From Bacteroidales bacterium (lineage in GTDB: Bacteria; Bacteroidota; Bacteroidia; Bacteroidales; UBA932), in the NCBI GenBank assembly GCA_017561765.1, contig JAFZBM010000042.1:1-36273 (forward strand): 36,273 bases of DNA, in the 5' to 3' direction. Under the pieces are notes generated by a model. It searched no databases. It had not been told where the DNA came from and saw nothing but the letters and a program-made list of their open reading frames with translations. This document shows positions 26,963 through 34,812 of this stretch, piece by piece. Made by a program: the position numbers and the translations under genes. How positions within the stretch are numbered: the stretch's first letter is position 1; each line of letters begins with the position of its first letter.

Positions 26963-27922
26963 TTAAAGTTTTATAAATAACCAAACATAGTAGGCAATAA
27001 AGCCGAGCACCAGGATTGCACCTTCATAGCGGTCTATCCTGTCCTTCTTGAAGGTGTAGGAACTCATCCATACCAGTATCATGCTCGCCACAACCGTCAG
27101 CACATCCACCAAATTGATTTCGCTGAACGACAGGGGAGAGATGGCGGCGGAGCTGCCGAGAATGAGAAGTATATTGAAAATGTTGGATCCCAGGATATTG
27201 CCCAGTGCCAGCTGGCCTTTCTTCTTTGTGGCCGCTACCACGCAGGCGGCGAGTTCAGGCAGGGAAGTGCCGCCGGCCAGGAGAGTAATTGCAATAAATT
27301 TGTCGCTGACGCCCAGCATGTGAGCTACTTTTACGGCAGAGCCCACAAAGAAATGACCTCCTATTATAAGGCCGGCAAGACCAATTATGGTAAGCAGCAT
27401 AGCGGCAGCGAGGCTTAGATTCTTTTTCGGGACTTCGCTTTCGTCAATGCCTTCGTCATTTTTGAAGCTGGAGTAGATATAAATTGCAAACAAGGCAAGG
27501 AAAACAAAGCCTTCAATCCTTGACAAACCGTCCCCGGCTCCCAGTCCCGCAAGGGTGTGGCTCATGCCGCAGAACACCAGCAGGAATGTTACCAGGAGGG
27601 TAATGGGAATGTCGCGTTTCTTGTTTGATTTGGTGATGGTGACAGGCATTACCAGCGCGGTAATGCCCAGGATGAGCATCGTATTGAAAATGTTGGAACC
27701 TATTACATTGCCTATGGAAATGTCGGAATTGCCGGCAAGCGCTCCGGTAAGGCTGACGACAAGTTCGGGACAGGATGTGCCGAATCCGACTATGGTGAGG
27801 CCGATTACGAATTCGCTGACCTTTAATTTCCGGGCGATCGCGGATGCGCCGTCTACGAGCCAGTCCGCTCCGAGAACTATGGCCACAAGGCCGGCAATCA
27901 GAAGAATAACATCAATCAGCAT
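26963..27922 (-). CDS. Calcium/sodium antiporter (CaCA family, YrbG-like)
   Basis: This 319-residue inner-membrane protein has about ten helices in two inverted halves. The alpha-repeats are clear: G-F-G-T-S-C-P-E-L-V-V-S with G-N-V-I-G-S-N-I-F-N in the first half, and L-A-G-G-T-S-L-P-E-L-A-A with G-N-I-L-G-S-N-I-F-N in the second. The Glu in each S/C-x-P-E motif coordinates the cation in known exchangers. The acidic central loop (N-D-E-G-I-D-E-S-E) is typical. The ATG at 27922 overlaps the rlmD stop by seven bases; an upstream TTG is less likely. It lies between rlmD and cysteate synthase in one run. Confidence 0.92.
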   Translation of the reverse strand: MLIDVILLIAGLVAIVLGADWLVDGASAIARKLKVSEFVIGLTIVGFGTSCPELVVSLTGALAGNSDISIGNVIGSNIFNTMLILGITALVMPVTITKSNKKRDIPITLLVTFLLVFCGMSHTLAGLGAGDGLSRIEGFVFLALFAIYIYSSFKNDEGIDESEVPKKNLSLAAAMLLTIIGLAGLIIGGHFFVGSAVKVAHMLGVSDKFIAITLLAGGTSLPELAACVVAATKKKGQLALGNILGSNIFNILLILGSSAAISPLSFSEINLVDVLTVVASMILVWMSSYTFKKDRIDRYEGAILVLGFIAYYVWLFIKL

Positions 27923-29340
27923 AGTTCCAGTTTGCAAATATTTTCAACATGTTGAGTGTGGGGGAACATGTCCACGGGCTGGACGGCAGTGATCTTGTAC
28001 TTTTCAGACATCATTGCGATATCCCTTGCCTGGGACGCGGGGTTGCAGCTGACATATACGATACGGTCGGGGAGGGCACGGAGAATTGTGGCGACCACGT
28101 CCGGATGCATTCCCGCCCTTGGCGGATCGACAATCATGACATCCGGACGGGAATGGGCGGCGATGAACTCGTCAGTCAAGATGTCCTTCATGTCTCCGGC
28201 GAAGAACTCGCAGTTTGTGATGCCGTTTGCGGCGGCATTGATGCGGGCGTCCTCGATAGCTTCCGGAACGTACTCTATTCCTATCACTTTGCGCGCTCCG
28301 GCGCTCACGAACTGGGCGATAGTGCCGGTTCCGGTATATAGATCATATACTGTCTGGCTGCCGTCCAGGCCGGCGAATTCGCGGGTTTTCCGGTACAGTT
28401 GAAGGGCCTGGCCCGCGTTGGTCTGGTAGAATGATTTTGGCCCAATGCGGAACGACAGGTTCTCCATCTTTTCGAAAATGGCCGGAGCGCCGCTGAAGAG
28501 AATGCACTCCTGGTCCGAAATGCTGTCGTTTTTCTTGGTATTAATTACATAATAGAGTGACGTGATTTCCGGGAACCTGTCCCTGACATACTCCAACAAC
28601 GGTCTGACGGCAGGGGAGTCGGCGCCGAAACAGACGATGAGCATCAACTGCCCGTCATCGGTAGTACGCACGAACATATTCCTCAAGAGTCCGTGATTCT
28701 CCCGTAAGTTATAGAAACTCAGCCCGTTACGTATTGCATATTCTTTTATGGCAAGACGTATTTCATTGGAAGGCTCCCTTTGAAGATAGCAACGTTCAAT
28801 GTCCAGCACCTTGTCAAAAAACTTTCCTACGTGGAAGCCAAGTCCGGGAGACGGCCCGTCATGCTGCGCTTCGCCGGGGAGTATCCACCTGCGGTCCGAG
28901 GCGCTGAATTCCAGCTTGTTACGATAGAAAACAGTCTTTTCCGACCCGATAATCGGCTGAAAATCAGGGACTTTCAGATGTCCGATCCGGGTGAGCTGGT
29001 CATATACCTGACGTTGTTTTGCTTTAAGTTGAATATCATAGGGAAGCGGTTGCCAGCGACATCCGCCACAGACTCCGAAATGCTGGCAGAACGGCTCCAG
29101 ACGCTTGTCGGACGGCTTTTTTATATTGATGATGCGTCCCTCCAGGAAACTGCTTTTCTTTCTTGTCAGCCTCACGTCTACAACGTCTCCGGGTACTGCG
29201 AACTCGACGAACAGAACGCGTCCCGGGGATTCCGGGTCGTCACCGTCGAGATGTACGTGCGCAAGAGATTTTCCTTCGGCCGCAATATCTTCGATCAGAA
29301 CATCCTGAAGCACGATGTCGAGTTTGCCTTTTCTGCTCAT
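27916..29340 (-). CDS. rlmD: 23S rRNA (uracil-C5)-methyltransferase, RlmD/RumA family
   Basis: This 474-residue SAM-dependent enzyme has an N-terminal TRAM domain (about 8-75). The iron-sulfur ligands C85, C91 and C94 lie in C-Q-H-F-G-V-C-G-G-C, with the fourth Cys near C178. The methyltransferase domain shows D-L-Y-T-G-T-G-T-I, the D-P-P-R-A-G motif and the catalytic V-S-C-N-P. Bacteroidota commonly have one or two RlmD/RlmCD-like enzymes for U747/U1939, so the exact target is inferred. It heads the rlmD-exchanger-cysteate synthase run. A TATATTTG box ends seven bases before its ATG. Confidence 0.9.
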   Translation of the reverse strand: MSRKGKLDIVLQDVLIEDIAAEGKSLAHVHLDGDDPESPGRVLFVEFAVPGDVVDVRLTRKKSSFLEGRIINIKKPSDKRLEPFCQHFGVCGGCRWQPLPYDIQLKAKQRQVYDQLTRIGHLKVPDFQPIIGSEKTVFYRNKLEFSASDRRWILPGEAQHDGPSPGLGFHVGKFFDKVLDIERCYLQREPSNEIRLAIKEYAIRNGLSFYNLRENHGLLRNMFVRTTDDGQLMLIVCFGADSPAVRPLLEYVRDRFPEITSLYYVINTKKNDSISDQECILFSGAPAIFEKMENLSFRIGPKSFYQTNAGQALQLYRKTREFAGLDGSQTVYDLYTGTGTIAQFVSAGARKVIGIEYVPEAIEDARINAAANGITNCEFFAGDMKDILTDEFIAAHSRPDVMIVDPPRAGMHPDVVATILRALPDRIVYVSCNPASQARDIAMMSEKYKITAVQPVDMFPHTQHVENICKLELC

Positions 29341-29347
29341 TCCAGCA

Positions 29348-29355
29348 CAAATATA
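29348..29355 (-). promoter_or_regulatory. -7 box of rlmD
   Basis: On the minus strand this reads TATATTTG followed by seven bases and the ATG at 29340. A leaderless or near-leaderless mRNA is predicted. Confidence 0.55.
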
Positions 29356-29461
29356 ACAATTTTTTCTTTTAGCCGTCAGGGGACTGCTAAAGACGGATGT
29401 TAGTTAACATAATATAAATTGTATAACAAAAGGGCGTTATTGCCGGTTTTTAAAAAAATAC

Positions 29462-29469
29462 TATATTTG
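29462..29469 (+). promoter_or_regulatory. -7 box of the DUF5723 gene
   Basis: TATATTTG with a TTG at 29440-29442 and a 19-base spacer is the best-formed promoter in the window. The ATG is at 29488. Confidence 0.65.
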
Positions 29470-29487
29470 TAAAAAATAATACTTAAG

Positions 29488-30789
29488 ATGAAAAAGTTAT
29501 TTACTTCTGTCCTGTTGCTGACCGGATTCATGTCCACACTGGTAGCCCAGGAACTTAAGACATCCTATTTTCTGGACAATTATGTTTACAGTTACAGAAT
29601 CAACCCTGCCGCCCAATTTGAAAGCGAGCCTTTCAGCTTCGTTGCAGTAGGCCTTGGAAACACCTCTGTTTCAGCGGCGTCCAATATGGGTCTGGATGCT
29701 TTTGTCTATAAGACTTCCGATGCCTATACCTGGGGTTTTGCCGAAGCGGTTCCCAGGGAGACATTCTTGAGCAGATTGAACGAAGATAATTATCTCATGC
29801 CGCAGTTCGGCATTAATCTCTTCACATTCGGACGTCAGGGCGAAGATTACCGCTACGCTGTCGAGCTGAATGTAAAGTCCGATACGTATGTATATGCTCC
29901 CAAGCAGTTTTTTGCCGCTTTTAAAGACGGTATAGATATTGGTCTTAAGGAAAAGAAAGGTTCTTACTCTATCTCCGATTTCCTTTTGAATTCGGACAAT
30001 TACACCGAAATAGCATTTTGTTACTCCCGTAAACTTAGGGACGATTTAATCGTCGGCGGTGCCGCCAAAGCTCTTATCGGTCTTGCCAAAGCCCAGTTCA
30101 ATATCAGCAGCATGAATGTTCACGAGATGTCCGGAGACTGGGGCGGAAGCTGCAACGGCGATGTCCTGGTAGCCACAAAACTGATGGATGTCTCCCAGGC
30201 TATGAAGGGCGGCAATTCTGTTTATGATATCCTTCAGGACGCCGCGCTGAACGGTGTCGGTATAGCCGGTTTCGGCTTCAGCTTTGACGTGGGTGTTACA
30301 TGGACTCCTATCGAGAACCTTGAAGTTGGTTTGTCCGCTCTGGATCTGGGCTTTATCAACTGGAAAAATGCTTTCAGCGGTAAGATTGATTACGAGAACA
30401 AGATATTTAATGAAGTTGAGGATGCCGTCGAGTTTAAATCCGTCGATACGGTCAGCTCCCTCAAGGGTCTCAACTATAACGTTCACCTGTTTGCAAAATA
30501 CCGCACTCCTTTCTATGACAAGTTGAGTTTCGGTATGCTCGGCTCATTCCAGCCGTATTTCAAAGAACTCCGCCTGGGTGCAGATGTAACACCTATCAAG
30601 GCTGTCAGCCTGGCTGCTTCGGCCGCTTACAACAGCTTCGGTTTTGACGTCGGTGCCGCACTGAACTTCCGCTTCCCCGGCATCAACCTGTTCCTGGGTG
30701 CGGATTCGCTGGTATTCGGTTCGACGGACGGTATCCCTTCAGGACACGGTCTCACCAATGTAACAGCCGGATTGGTATTTGCGTTCTAA
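29488..30789 (+). CDS. DUF5723-type outer-membrane protein
   Basis: This 433-residue protein has a signal peptide ending at V-A-Q. The mature start (T-S-Y-F-L-D-N-Y-V-Y-S-Y-R-I-N-P-A) and the long barrel-like chain resemble the DUF5723 family of Bacteroidota. The chain ends V-F-A-F, with the terminal Phe expected of a BAM substrate. The interior has repeated Gly-rich strands. The function is unknown; related barrels resemble fatty-acid or porin-like proteins only in general shape. It is transcribed alone and overlaps the convergent acyltransferase stop by four bases. Confidence 0.78.
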   Translation: MKKLFTSVLLLTGFMSTLVAQELKTSYFLDNYVYSYRINPAAQFESEPFSFVAVGLGNTSVSAASNMGLDAFVYKTSDAYTWGFAEAVPRETFLSRLNEDNYLMPQFGINLFTFGRQGEDYRYAVELNVKSDTYVYAPKQFFAAFKDGIDIGLKEKKGSYSISDFLLNSDNYTEIAFCYSRKLRDDLIVGGAAKALIGLAKAQFNISSMNVHEMSGDWGGSCNGDVLVATKLMDVSQAMKGGNSVYDILQDAALNGVGIAGFGFSFDVGVTWTPIENLEVGLSALDLGFINWKNAFSGKIDYENKIFNEVEDAVEFKSVDTVSSLKGLNYNVHLFAKYRTPFYDKLSFGMLGSFQPYFKELRLGADVTPIKAVSLAASAAYNSFGFDVGAALNFRFPGINLFLGADSLVFGSTDGIPSGHGLTNVTAGLVFAF

Positions 30790-31925
30790 AGGACGCTGGC
30801 TACGGGATTTCCGTAGATATGCCAGAAGATATCGCAAAGGGCGTCTCGGTCGAGGCGCCTTTCAAGTTTTGACAACTTGTGCTCGGTGTAAGCCTTGAAA
30901 GCCTCAAGGTCCTCAGGCAGGTATTTCACGCCAAGATAGTCGCTGGTACCGTTCATCAGGTCATAACCCATGTAATTGGTCTTCCAGAGTTTGTAGTCCC
31001 GCCTTATCCGCTGGTCAAGAATGCCCCTCAGATACTGGTAGCGGTCGTTGCCGGACTGGCTGGCCGCCTCATGCAACTCTTCGTGGGTCAAGGGCTTCCC
31101 TATTGTCAGGTGTATATGTCCTTTACGCTGACGGATGCCGGTAAGTATGCTGTGAAGATCTTCCTTGGGCTTTTTAACATATGGCCCTTCCCTGCTGAGA
31201 AGCATTTCCCTGGCCTTCCTGCTGTCGCAGGGCTCATATTCATAGGAAATGCTCATTGGCACGATGTTCAATTCCAGGAAATTCTGTTCGAAACCGTTTT
31301 CTCCGCTCATGTCGAACATCTTCAGCAGCCCCTGTTCCGTTTTGTCGATGCCGTTTTTGGCACGTCCTTCTTTCTGGGCTACCCATATAGACGCATTGCC
31401 GGAGGTTATGGACAGTCGTATGTATTTGGAAAGGGTCTGGGAATTCAGGTACATTTGGCGGGCGCTGATACCGCGTATGACCTTTATCATCCTGTTGGAT
31501 TTCATCAGGTCTTCTATCAGCTTGTTGGACAGCAGATTGCTGCCAACGCACAACTCTGCGAACGGATATCCCGCATCGTGCATGCCGTAAAGAATGAGCG
31601 CCGGGTCGAGAACTATGTCCCTGTGGTTGGAAACAGCCAGAAACTTGCCGTCAATGCTCTTCAGATTGGACATTCCGGAGCATGTGAAGCCTTCCGAGGT
31701 GCGTGCAAGAATGGCGGTTATTACATCAACCATTACAACCGCCTGAAATTCATCGATGCTGTTGATCCGCCTGAGTCTGCTGCCGAGGAAATCAAGGCTC
31801 TCCTTTGGGAAGAGGTACTTGGATATCATTGGCAGATATGGATGTCGGGATACCCTCTGGAGGGCCTCCACGGCCTCTTCATCGCTGTACGGCCGGATGT
31901 CTTCGAATTCGGAAAGATCTGTCAT
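30786..31925 (-). CDS. Phospholipid/glycerol acyltransferase family protein
   Basis: This 379-residue protein contains an acyltransferase block with V-S-N-H-R-D-I-V-L-D, resembling the HX4D motif but with the second Asp six rather than five positions after His. Q-K-E-G-R-A-K-N-G-I-D-K-T corresponds to the glycerol-phosphate-binding motif and N-I-V-P-M-S-I-S to the later motif. It probably transfers acyl chains to a glycerophosphate or lipid substrate at the inner membrane. No transmembrane segment is obvious. The ATG at 31925 is preferred to an upstream TTG overlapping the promoter. It follows queA by 35 bases and has its own -7 box. Confidence 0.78.
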   Translation of the reverse strand: MTDLSEFEDIRPYSDEEAVEALQRVSRHPYLPMISKYLFPKESLDFLGSRLRRINSIDEFQAVVMVDVITAILARTSEGFTCSGMSNLKSIDGKFLAVSNHRDIVLDPALILYGMHDAGYPFAELCVGSNLLSNKLIEDLMKSNRMIKVIRGISARQMYLNSQTLSKYIRLSITSGNASIWVAQKEGRAKNGIDKTEQGLLKMFDMSGENGFEQNFLELNIVPMSISYEYEPCDSRKAREMLLSREGPYVKKPKEDLHSILTGIRQRKGHIHLTIGKPLTHEELHEAASQSGNDRYQYLRGILDQRIRRDYKLWKTNYMGYDLMNGTSDYLGVKYLPEDLEAFKAYTEHKLSKLERRLDRDALCDIFWHIYGNPVASVL

Positions 31926-31948
31926 GGTCTCGTTATTAATACACAACA

Positions 31949-31956
31949 CAAATTTA
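31949..31956 (-). promoter_or_regulatory. -7 box of the acyltransferase gene
   Basis: On the minus strand this reads TAAATTTG. It lies in the short gap after queA, 23 bases from the ATG, so the acyltransferase can be expressed separately. Confidence 0.5.
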
Positions 31957-31960
31957 ACTA

Positions 31961-33166
31961 TTATCTTCGAAATAGCAATGAAGAGTCCCCATAACTTAAG
32001 AAGCGGAACCCGTGTCCGAGAGCATAATCGTAGATGCGTCTCCAGTCCCCTCCTACAAATGCGCTGATTAGCAGCAGCAGTGTACTCTGGGGCTGGTGGA
32101 AGTTGGTTACCATCCTGTCAACCAGCCGGAATTCGAAGCCCGGCACTATTATTATGCGCGTGCCTATGCTTAATTTATCAAGTCCCTTTGTATCAAGATA
32201 TTCTATAAGGGCGCCCAGCGCTTCTCCGGTACTGTAATTCCATTCCCGTTCATAAGGGGCCCACTGACTGATATCGGATGGACAGCCGTTTTCTATACAG
32301 GATGCTCCGGCGTAATACAGGGACTCGAGGGTCCGGACGGACGTGGTTCCTACTGCCGTTATCCCGGACTTTGCGTCAAGGATGCGTTGAAGAAGATCCC
32401 GTTTTACTGTAAAAGGTTCCCTGTGCATAGGATGATCGGCCACCAGGCTGCTCTTTACGGGCAGGAATGTCCCGGCTCCCACATGAAGGCAGATTGTCTC
32501 CATGTCGATCCCTTTAGCCGCGATATTATCCATTACGCGGGACGTAAAATGGAGTCCAGCGGTCGGAGCCGCCACTGAGCCACGTATGCGGGCGTACGTT
32601 GTCTGATAACGTTCAAGGTCAATAGCTTCCGTATCCCTGTTGAGGTACGGCGGAATCGGAACCCGGCCGCAGCGGTCAAGCAGTTCAGAAAAAGAAATGC
32701 CTCCCTGCCAGAAGAATTCGACCACGCCGGTCTGGCCGTCGCGGGAAATGAGCTTTGCGGTGGGCCAGATGCCGTCAAAATCCTTCTCGTCAGCGTCAAG
32801 TTCAAGTATCTCACCGGTTTTCAGGCGCTTTGAATTGCCGATCACGCATTTCCAGCGGCATTGTCCGGTGGCGGCAAAGTTGGAGTTGTATTCAGGCGGC
32901 GAGTCGGGTTCAAGGCAGAAAATCTCTATATGTGCACCGGTAGGGCGCTTGAAAAACAGGCGGGCCGGTACGACCTTGGTGTCGTTGAAGACCATAAGGC
33001 TGTCTGCCGGCAATTCATCAGGCAGGCTGGTAAAAATGGTTTCAGAACAATCGCCGTCTTTGTAGATCAGTAATTTCGATGCGTCACGTTCTTTCAAAGG
33101 ATATTTTGCGATTCTTTCGTCAGGAAGAACATAGTTGTAGTCTTGGATCCGTATTTCAGGTATCAT
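31961..33166 (-). CDS. queA: S-adenosylmethionine:tRNA ribosyltransferase-isomerase
   Basis: This 401-residue enzyme transfers ribose from SAM to preQ1 in tRNA to give epoxyqueuosine. Family marks are I-A-K-Y-P-L-K-E-R-D-A-S-K-L, V-F-N-D-T-K-V-V-P-A-R-L, A-A-P-T-A-G-L-H-F, H-V-G-A-G-T-F-L-P-V-K and a late N-F-H-Q-P-Q-S-T-L-L. The length is slightly above the E. coli enzyme (356), mainly from inserts in the N-terminal half. It is monocistronic or leads the acyltransferase. The promoter is at 33189-33196. I see no preQ1 riboswitch, since the leader is too short. Confidence 0.95.
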   Translation of the reverse strand: MIPEIRIQDYNYVLPDERIAKYPLKERDASKLLIYKDGDCSETIFTSLPDELPADSLMVFNDTKVVPARLFFKRPTGAHIEIFCLEPDSPPEYNSNFAATGQCRWKCVIGNSKRLKTGEILELDADEKDFDGIWPTAKLISRDGQTGVVEFFWQGGISFSELLDRCGRVPIPPYLNRDTEAIDLERYQTTYARIRGSVAAPTAGLHFTSRVMDNIAAKGIDMETICLHVGAGTFLPVKSSLVADHPMHREPFTVKRDLLQRILDAKSGITAVGTTSVRTLESLYYAGASCIENGCPSDISQWAPYEREWNYSTGEALGALIEYLDTKGLDKLSIGTRIIIVPGFEFRLVDRMVTNFHQPQSTLLLLISAFVGGDWRRIYDYALGHGFRFLSYGDSSLLFRR

Positions 33167-33188
33167 CTTCTAATTGCGTTATTGCTTG

Positions 33189-33196
33189 CAAATATA
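33189..33196 (-). promoter_or_regulatory. -7 box of queA
   Basis: On the minus strand this reads TATATTTG, 22 bases before the ATG. Confidence 0.55.
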
Positions 33197-33275
33197 ACCA
33201 TTTTTCTCGCCGGTCGCAATTTCGTCCGGCACGATTTACTTCGCCCGTCAAATGGGATAAAATCGACCCTTATGC

Positions 33276-33293
33276 AATTTACATTTGTAAATT
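33276..33293 (+). promoter_or_regulatory. 18-base palindrome containing a -7 box
   Basis: AATTTACA and TGTAAATT are exact complements around TT. TACATTTG at 33280-33287 also fits TAnnTTTG on the plus strand. A dyad over a promoter box is the usual form of a repressor operator, but no recognisable gene starts just downstream. Confidence 0.35.
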
Positions 33294-33623
33294 ATTTGCG
33301 CGGCCGGTGGATAAGATTTAATAATGGCACTTTATATTGGATAAGTTTTTCTTATAACTAATGTTTGTGTTTAGTAAGTGTGTAATAATCAGCAATATAT
33401 AATATTTATTTAGATTATTGTTTAAGCTAAAATGAGGGTTGCTGTTAAGCGCCTTGGGCAAACGCAATAATCAAGACGTATTATATGCTATTCAATATAA
33501 AGTAAATCAGTTATTTAATATATTTGAACTGAATAAATAATACACCTTGAATATCATGCATTCCTGCTCTCCCCTGCTGCCGGCTTACAAACAAAATGTC
33601 TTGTAAAATCCAATTATAGTGAT

Positions 33624-33631
33624 TACTTTTG
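33624..33631 (+). promoter_or_regulatory. -7 box of the XRE regulator
   Basis: TACTTTTG matches TAnnTTTG, with a TTG at 33599-33601. The gene starts at 33651, and a four-codon frame (33640-33654) precedes and overlaps that start. Confidence 0.45.
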
Positions 33632-33650
33632 TAAAACAAATGAACTGCAA

Positions 33651-33950
33651 ATGAACACTCGCCTGCTCAGCTTTCTTGCGGCCGAAAATATCAGCCAGTC
33701 ACAGTTCGCCGACAGCATCGGCGTTGCCCGTGCCAGTATTTCCCATATCCTCTCCGGCCGTAACAAGCCGGGCTTCGATTTTCTGGAAAAAATGTCCGCC
33801 CAATACCCGAATCTCAGCCTTGAGTGGCTTATAAGCGGGAAGGGAAAGATGTATATCGCTGATGATGAGACAGTTGCCGTGCAGGCTCGGGAGATCGACC
33901 GCATCGTCGTTTTCTACACTGACGGAACGTTCAAAGAGTTCAAGGAGTAG
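33651..33950 (+). CDS. XRE-family helix-turn-helix regulator
   Basis: This 99-residue DNA-binding protein has a Cro/CI-type HTH at about residues 8-60: S-Q-S-Q-F-A-D-S-I-G-V-A-R-A-S-I-S-H-I-L-S-G-R-N-K-P is a textbook helix 2-turn-helix 3. The short acidic C-terminus probably dimerises. Such small orphan regulators are frequent in Bacteroidota. Its targets are unknown; the long AT-rich upstream region with a palindrome is a candidate for autoregulation. It is followed by a separate promoter for the DHODH-like gene. Confidence 0.88.
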   Translation: MNTRLLSFLAAENISQSQFADSIGVARASISHILSGRNKPGFDFLEKMSAQYPNLSLEWLISGKGKMYIADDETVAVQAREIDRIVVFYTDGTFKEFKE

Positions 33951-33984
33951 ATGGAAAGCTCTTTTTATTAATCTCCAAAATCAT

Positions 33985-33992
33985 TATATTTG
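33985..33992 (+). promoter_or_regulatory. -7 box of the DHODH-like/PncC-like pair
   Basis: TATATTTG lies 25 bases before the ATG at 34018, giving a leader of about 20 bases. Confidence 0.55.
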
Positions 33993-34017
33993 TAGGTTGA
34001 ATGCAGTTTGACCGCCT

Positions 34018-34812
34018 ATGTACAGCCTACTGATAAGACCCATAACCCGGAGAATCAAGGACAGCGGCAAGGCCTCTGCCATCGCGCTTGGCTATTTCAA
34101 GCTTGAGGGCAAGGTTCCCGGCGGCCGTTTCATCAACCGTCTGATTCACGGCAACAGGCCTGTAGGGCTGGAGCGTGAGGTATTCGGCATCAACTTCTAT
34201 AACCCTGTGGGCCTCGGGGCAGGCCTTGACGTTCAGGGTGTCCTGTACAACGACCTTAACGATTTGGGTTTCAGCTTTGTAGAGATCGGGCCGTTTACCC
34301 GTGTAGCGGATATCCGCAAGGCGATAACAAGGCTCCAGGCAGATCCTCCGGACGATATAATAGCCGCCTGCATAGCCGGCGACTATCTCCCCTCTTTCTG
34401 CCTTGTATATGACTTCTGCGACTTTTTTGTCATCGATATTTCCGATAAACCGGATATGGAATTATTCGATGACATCCTTGACGCCCGCCTGTCCTATGAA
34501 GTTTACAAACCAATTGTCGTCAAAATTCCCGAAAGTATTCCCCTCGAGGATCTTGAATACGTCGTGGACTACTGCATGATGAACAGCGTGGACGGTGTCG
34601 AAGCACGTAACCTCCAGCAAATCAGTTATATAAAGGAGAAGAGCAAGGGTCGTTTACCCATAATCGCCAACTGTCACATTAAGACCCCCGAGCAGGCTTA
34701 TGAAGCCCTCAAGGCTGGAGCCTCGCTTGTTGAAGTACGCATGGGACTGGTGCGTGAAGGACCCAGGCTGGTCGGAAAAATACTTAAATATCTTGCGGCC
34801 AAGGCAAAATGA
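34018..34812 (+). CDS. Divergent dihydroorotate-dehydrogenase-like TIM-barrel protein
   Basis: This 264-residue protein aligns by eye with class 2 DHODH (PyrD), but is about 70 residues shorter. The front is well kept: F-Y-N-P-V-G-L-G-A-G-L-D near residue 60 and L-G-F-S-F-V-E-I-G-P. The active-site motif N-x-S-S-P-N-T is replaced by D140-I-S-D-K-P, so the catalytic Ser position is Asp. The FMN-phosphate loop G-V-G-G-I is replaced by A217-N-C-H-I221. A late G-A-S-L-V-E-V-R-M-G-L-V-R-E-G-P is still DHODH-like. It may be a paralog with a new role or loss of oxidation chemistry. The stop overlaps the next ATG (ATGA). Confidence 0.75.
   Translation: MYSLLIRPITRRIKDSGKASAIALGYFKLEGKVPGGRFINRLIHGNRPVGLEREVFGINFYNPVGLGAGLDVQGVLYNDLNDLGFSFVEIGPFTRVADIRKAITRLQADPPDDIIAACIAGDYLPSFCLVYDFCDFFVIDISDKPDMELFDDILDARLSYEVYKPIVVKIPESIPLEDLEYVVDYCMMNSVDGVEARNLQQISYIKEKSKGRLPIIANCHIKTPEQAYEALKAGASLVEVRMGLVREGPRLVGKILKYLAAKAK

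Larger units (their letters stand above)
33167..33650. other. 484-base AT-rich intergenic region between queA and the XRE gene
   Basis: No protein gene is convincing here. The queA promoter is at the left end and the XRE promoter at the right end. Between them are an 18-base palindrome (33276-33293), two copies of GGATAAG about 25 bases apart near 33310 and 33340, and a long very AT-rich stretch. A less AT-rich island near 33430-33475 can form small stems. It could hold a small RNA or regulatory sites, but I cannot demonstrate one. Confidence 0.4.

Noticed and set aside
33167..33196. preQ1 riboswitch upstream of queA
   Set aside because: The -7 box leaves a leader of under 20 bases, too short for any preQ1 riboswitch class.
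33276..33293. Palindrome as an intrinsic terminator
   Set aside because: The stem is AT-rich with a two-base loop and no following T-run, and no gene ends nearby.
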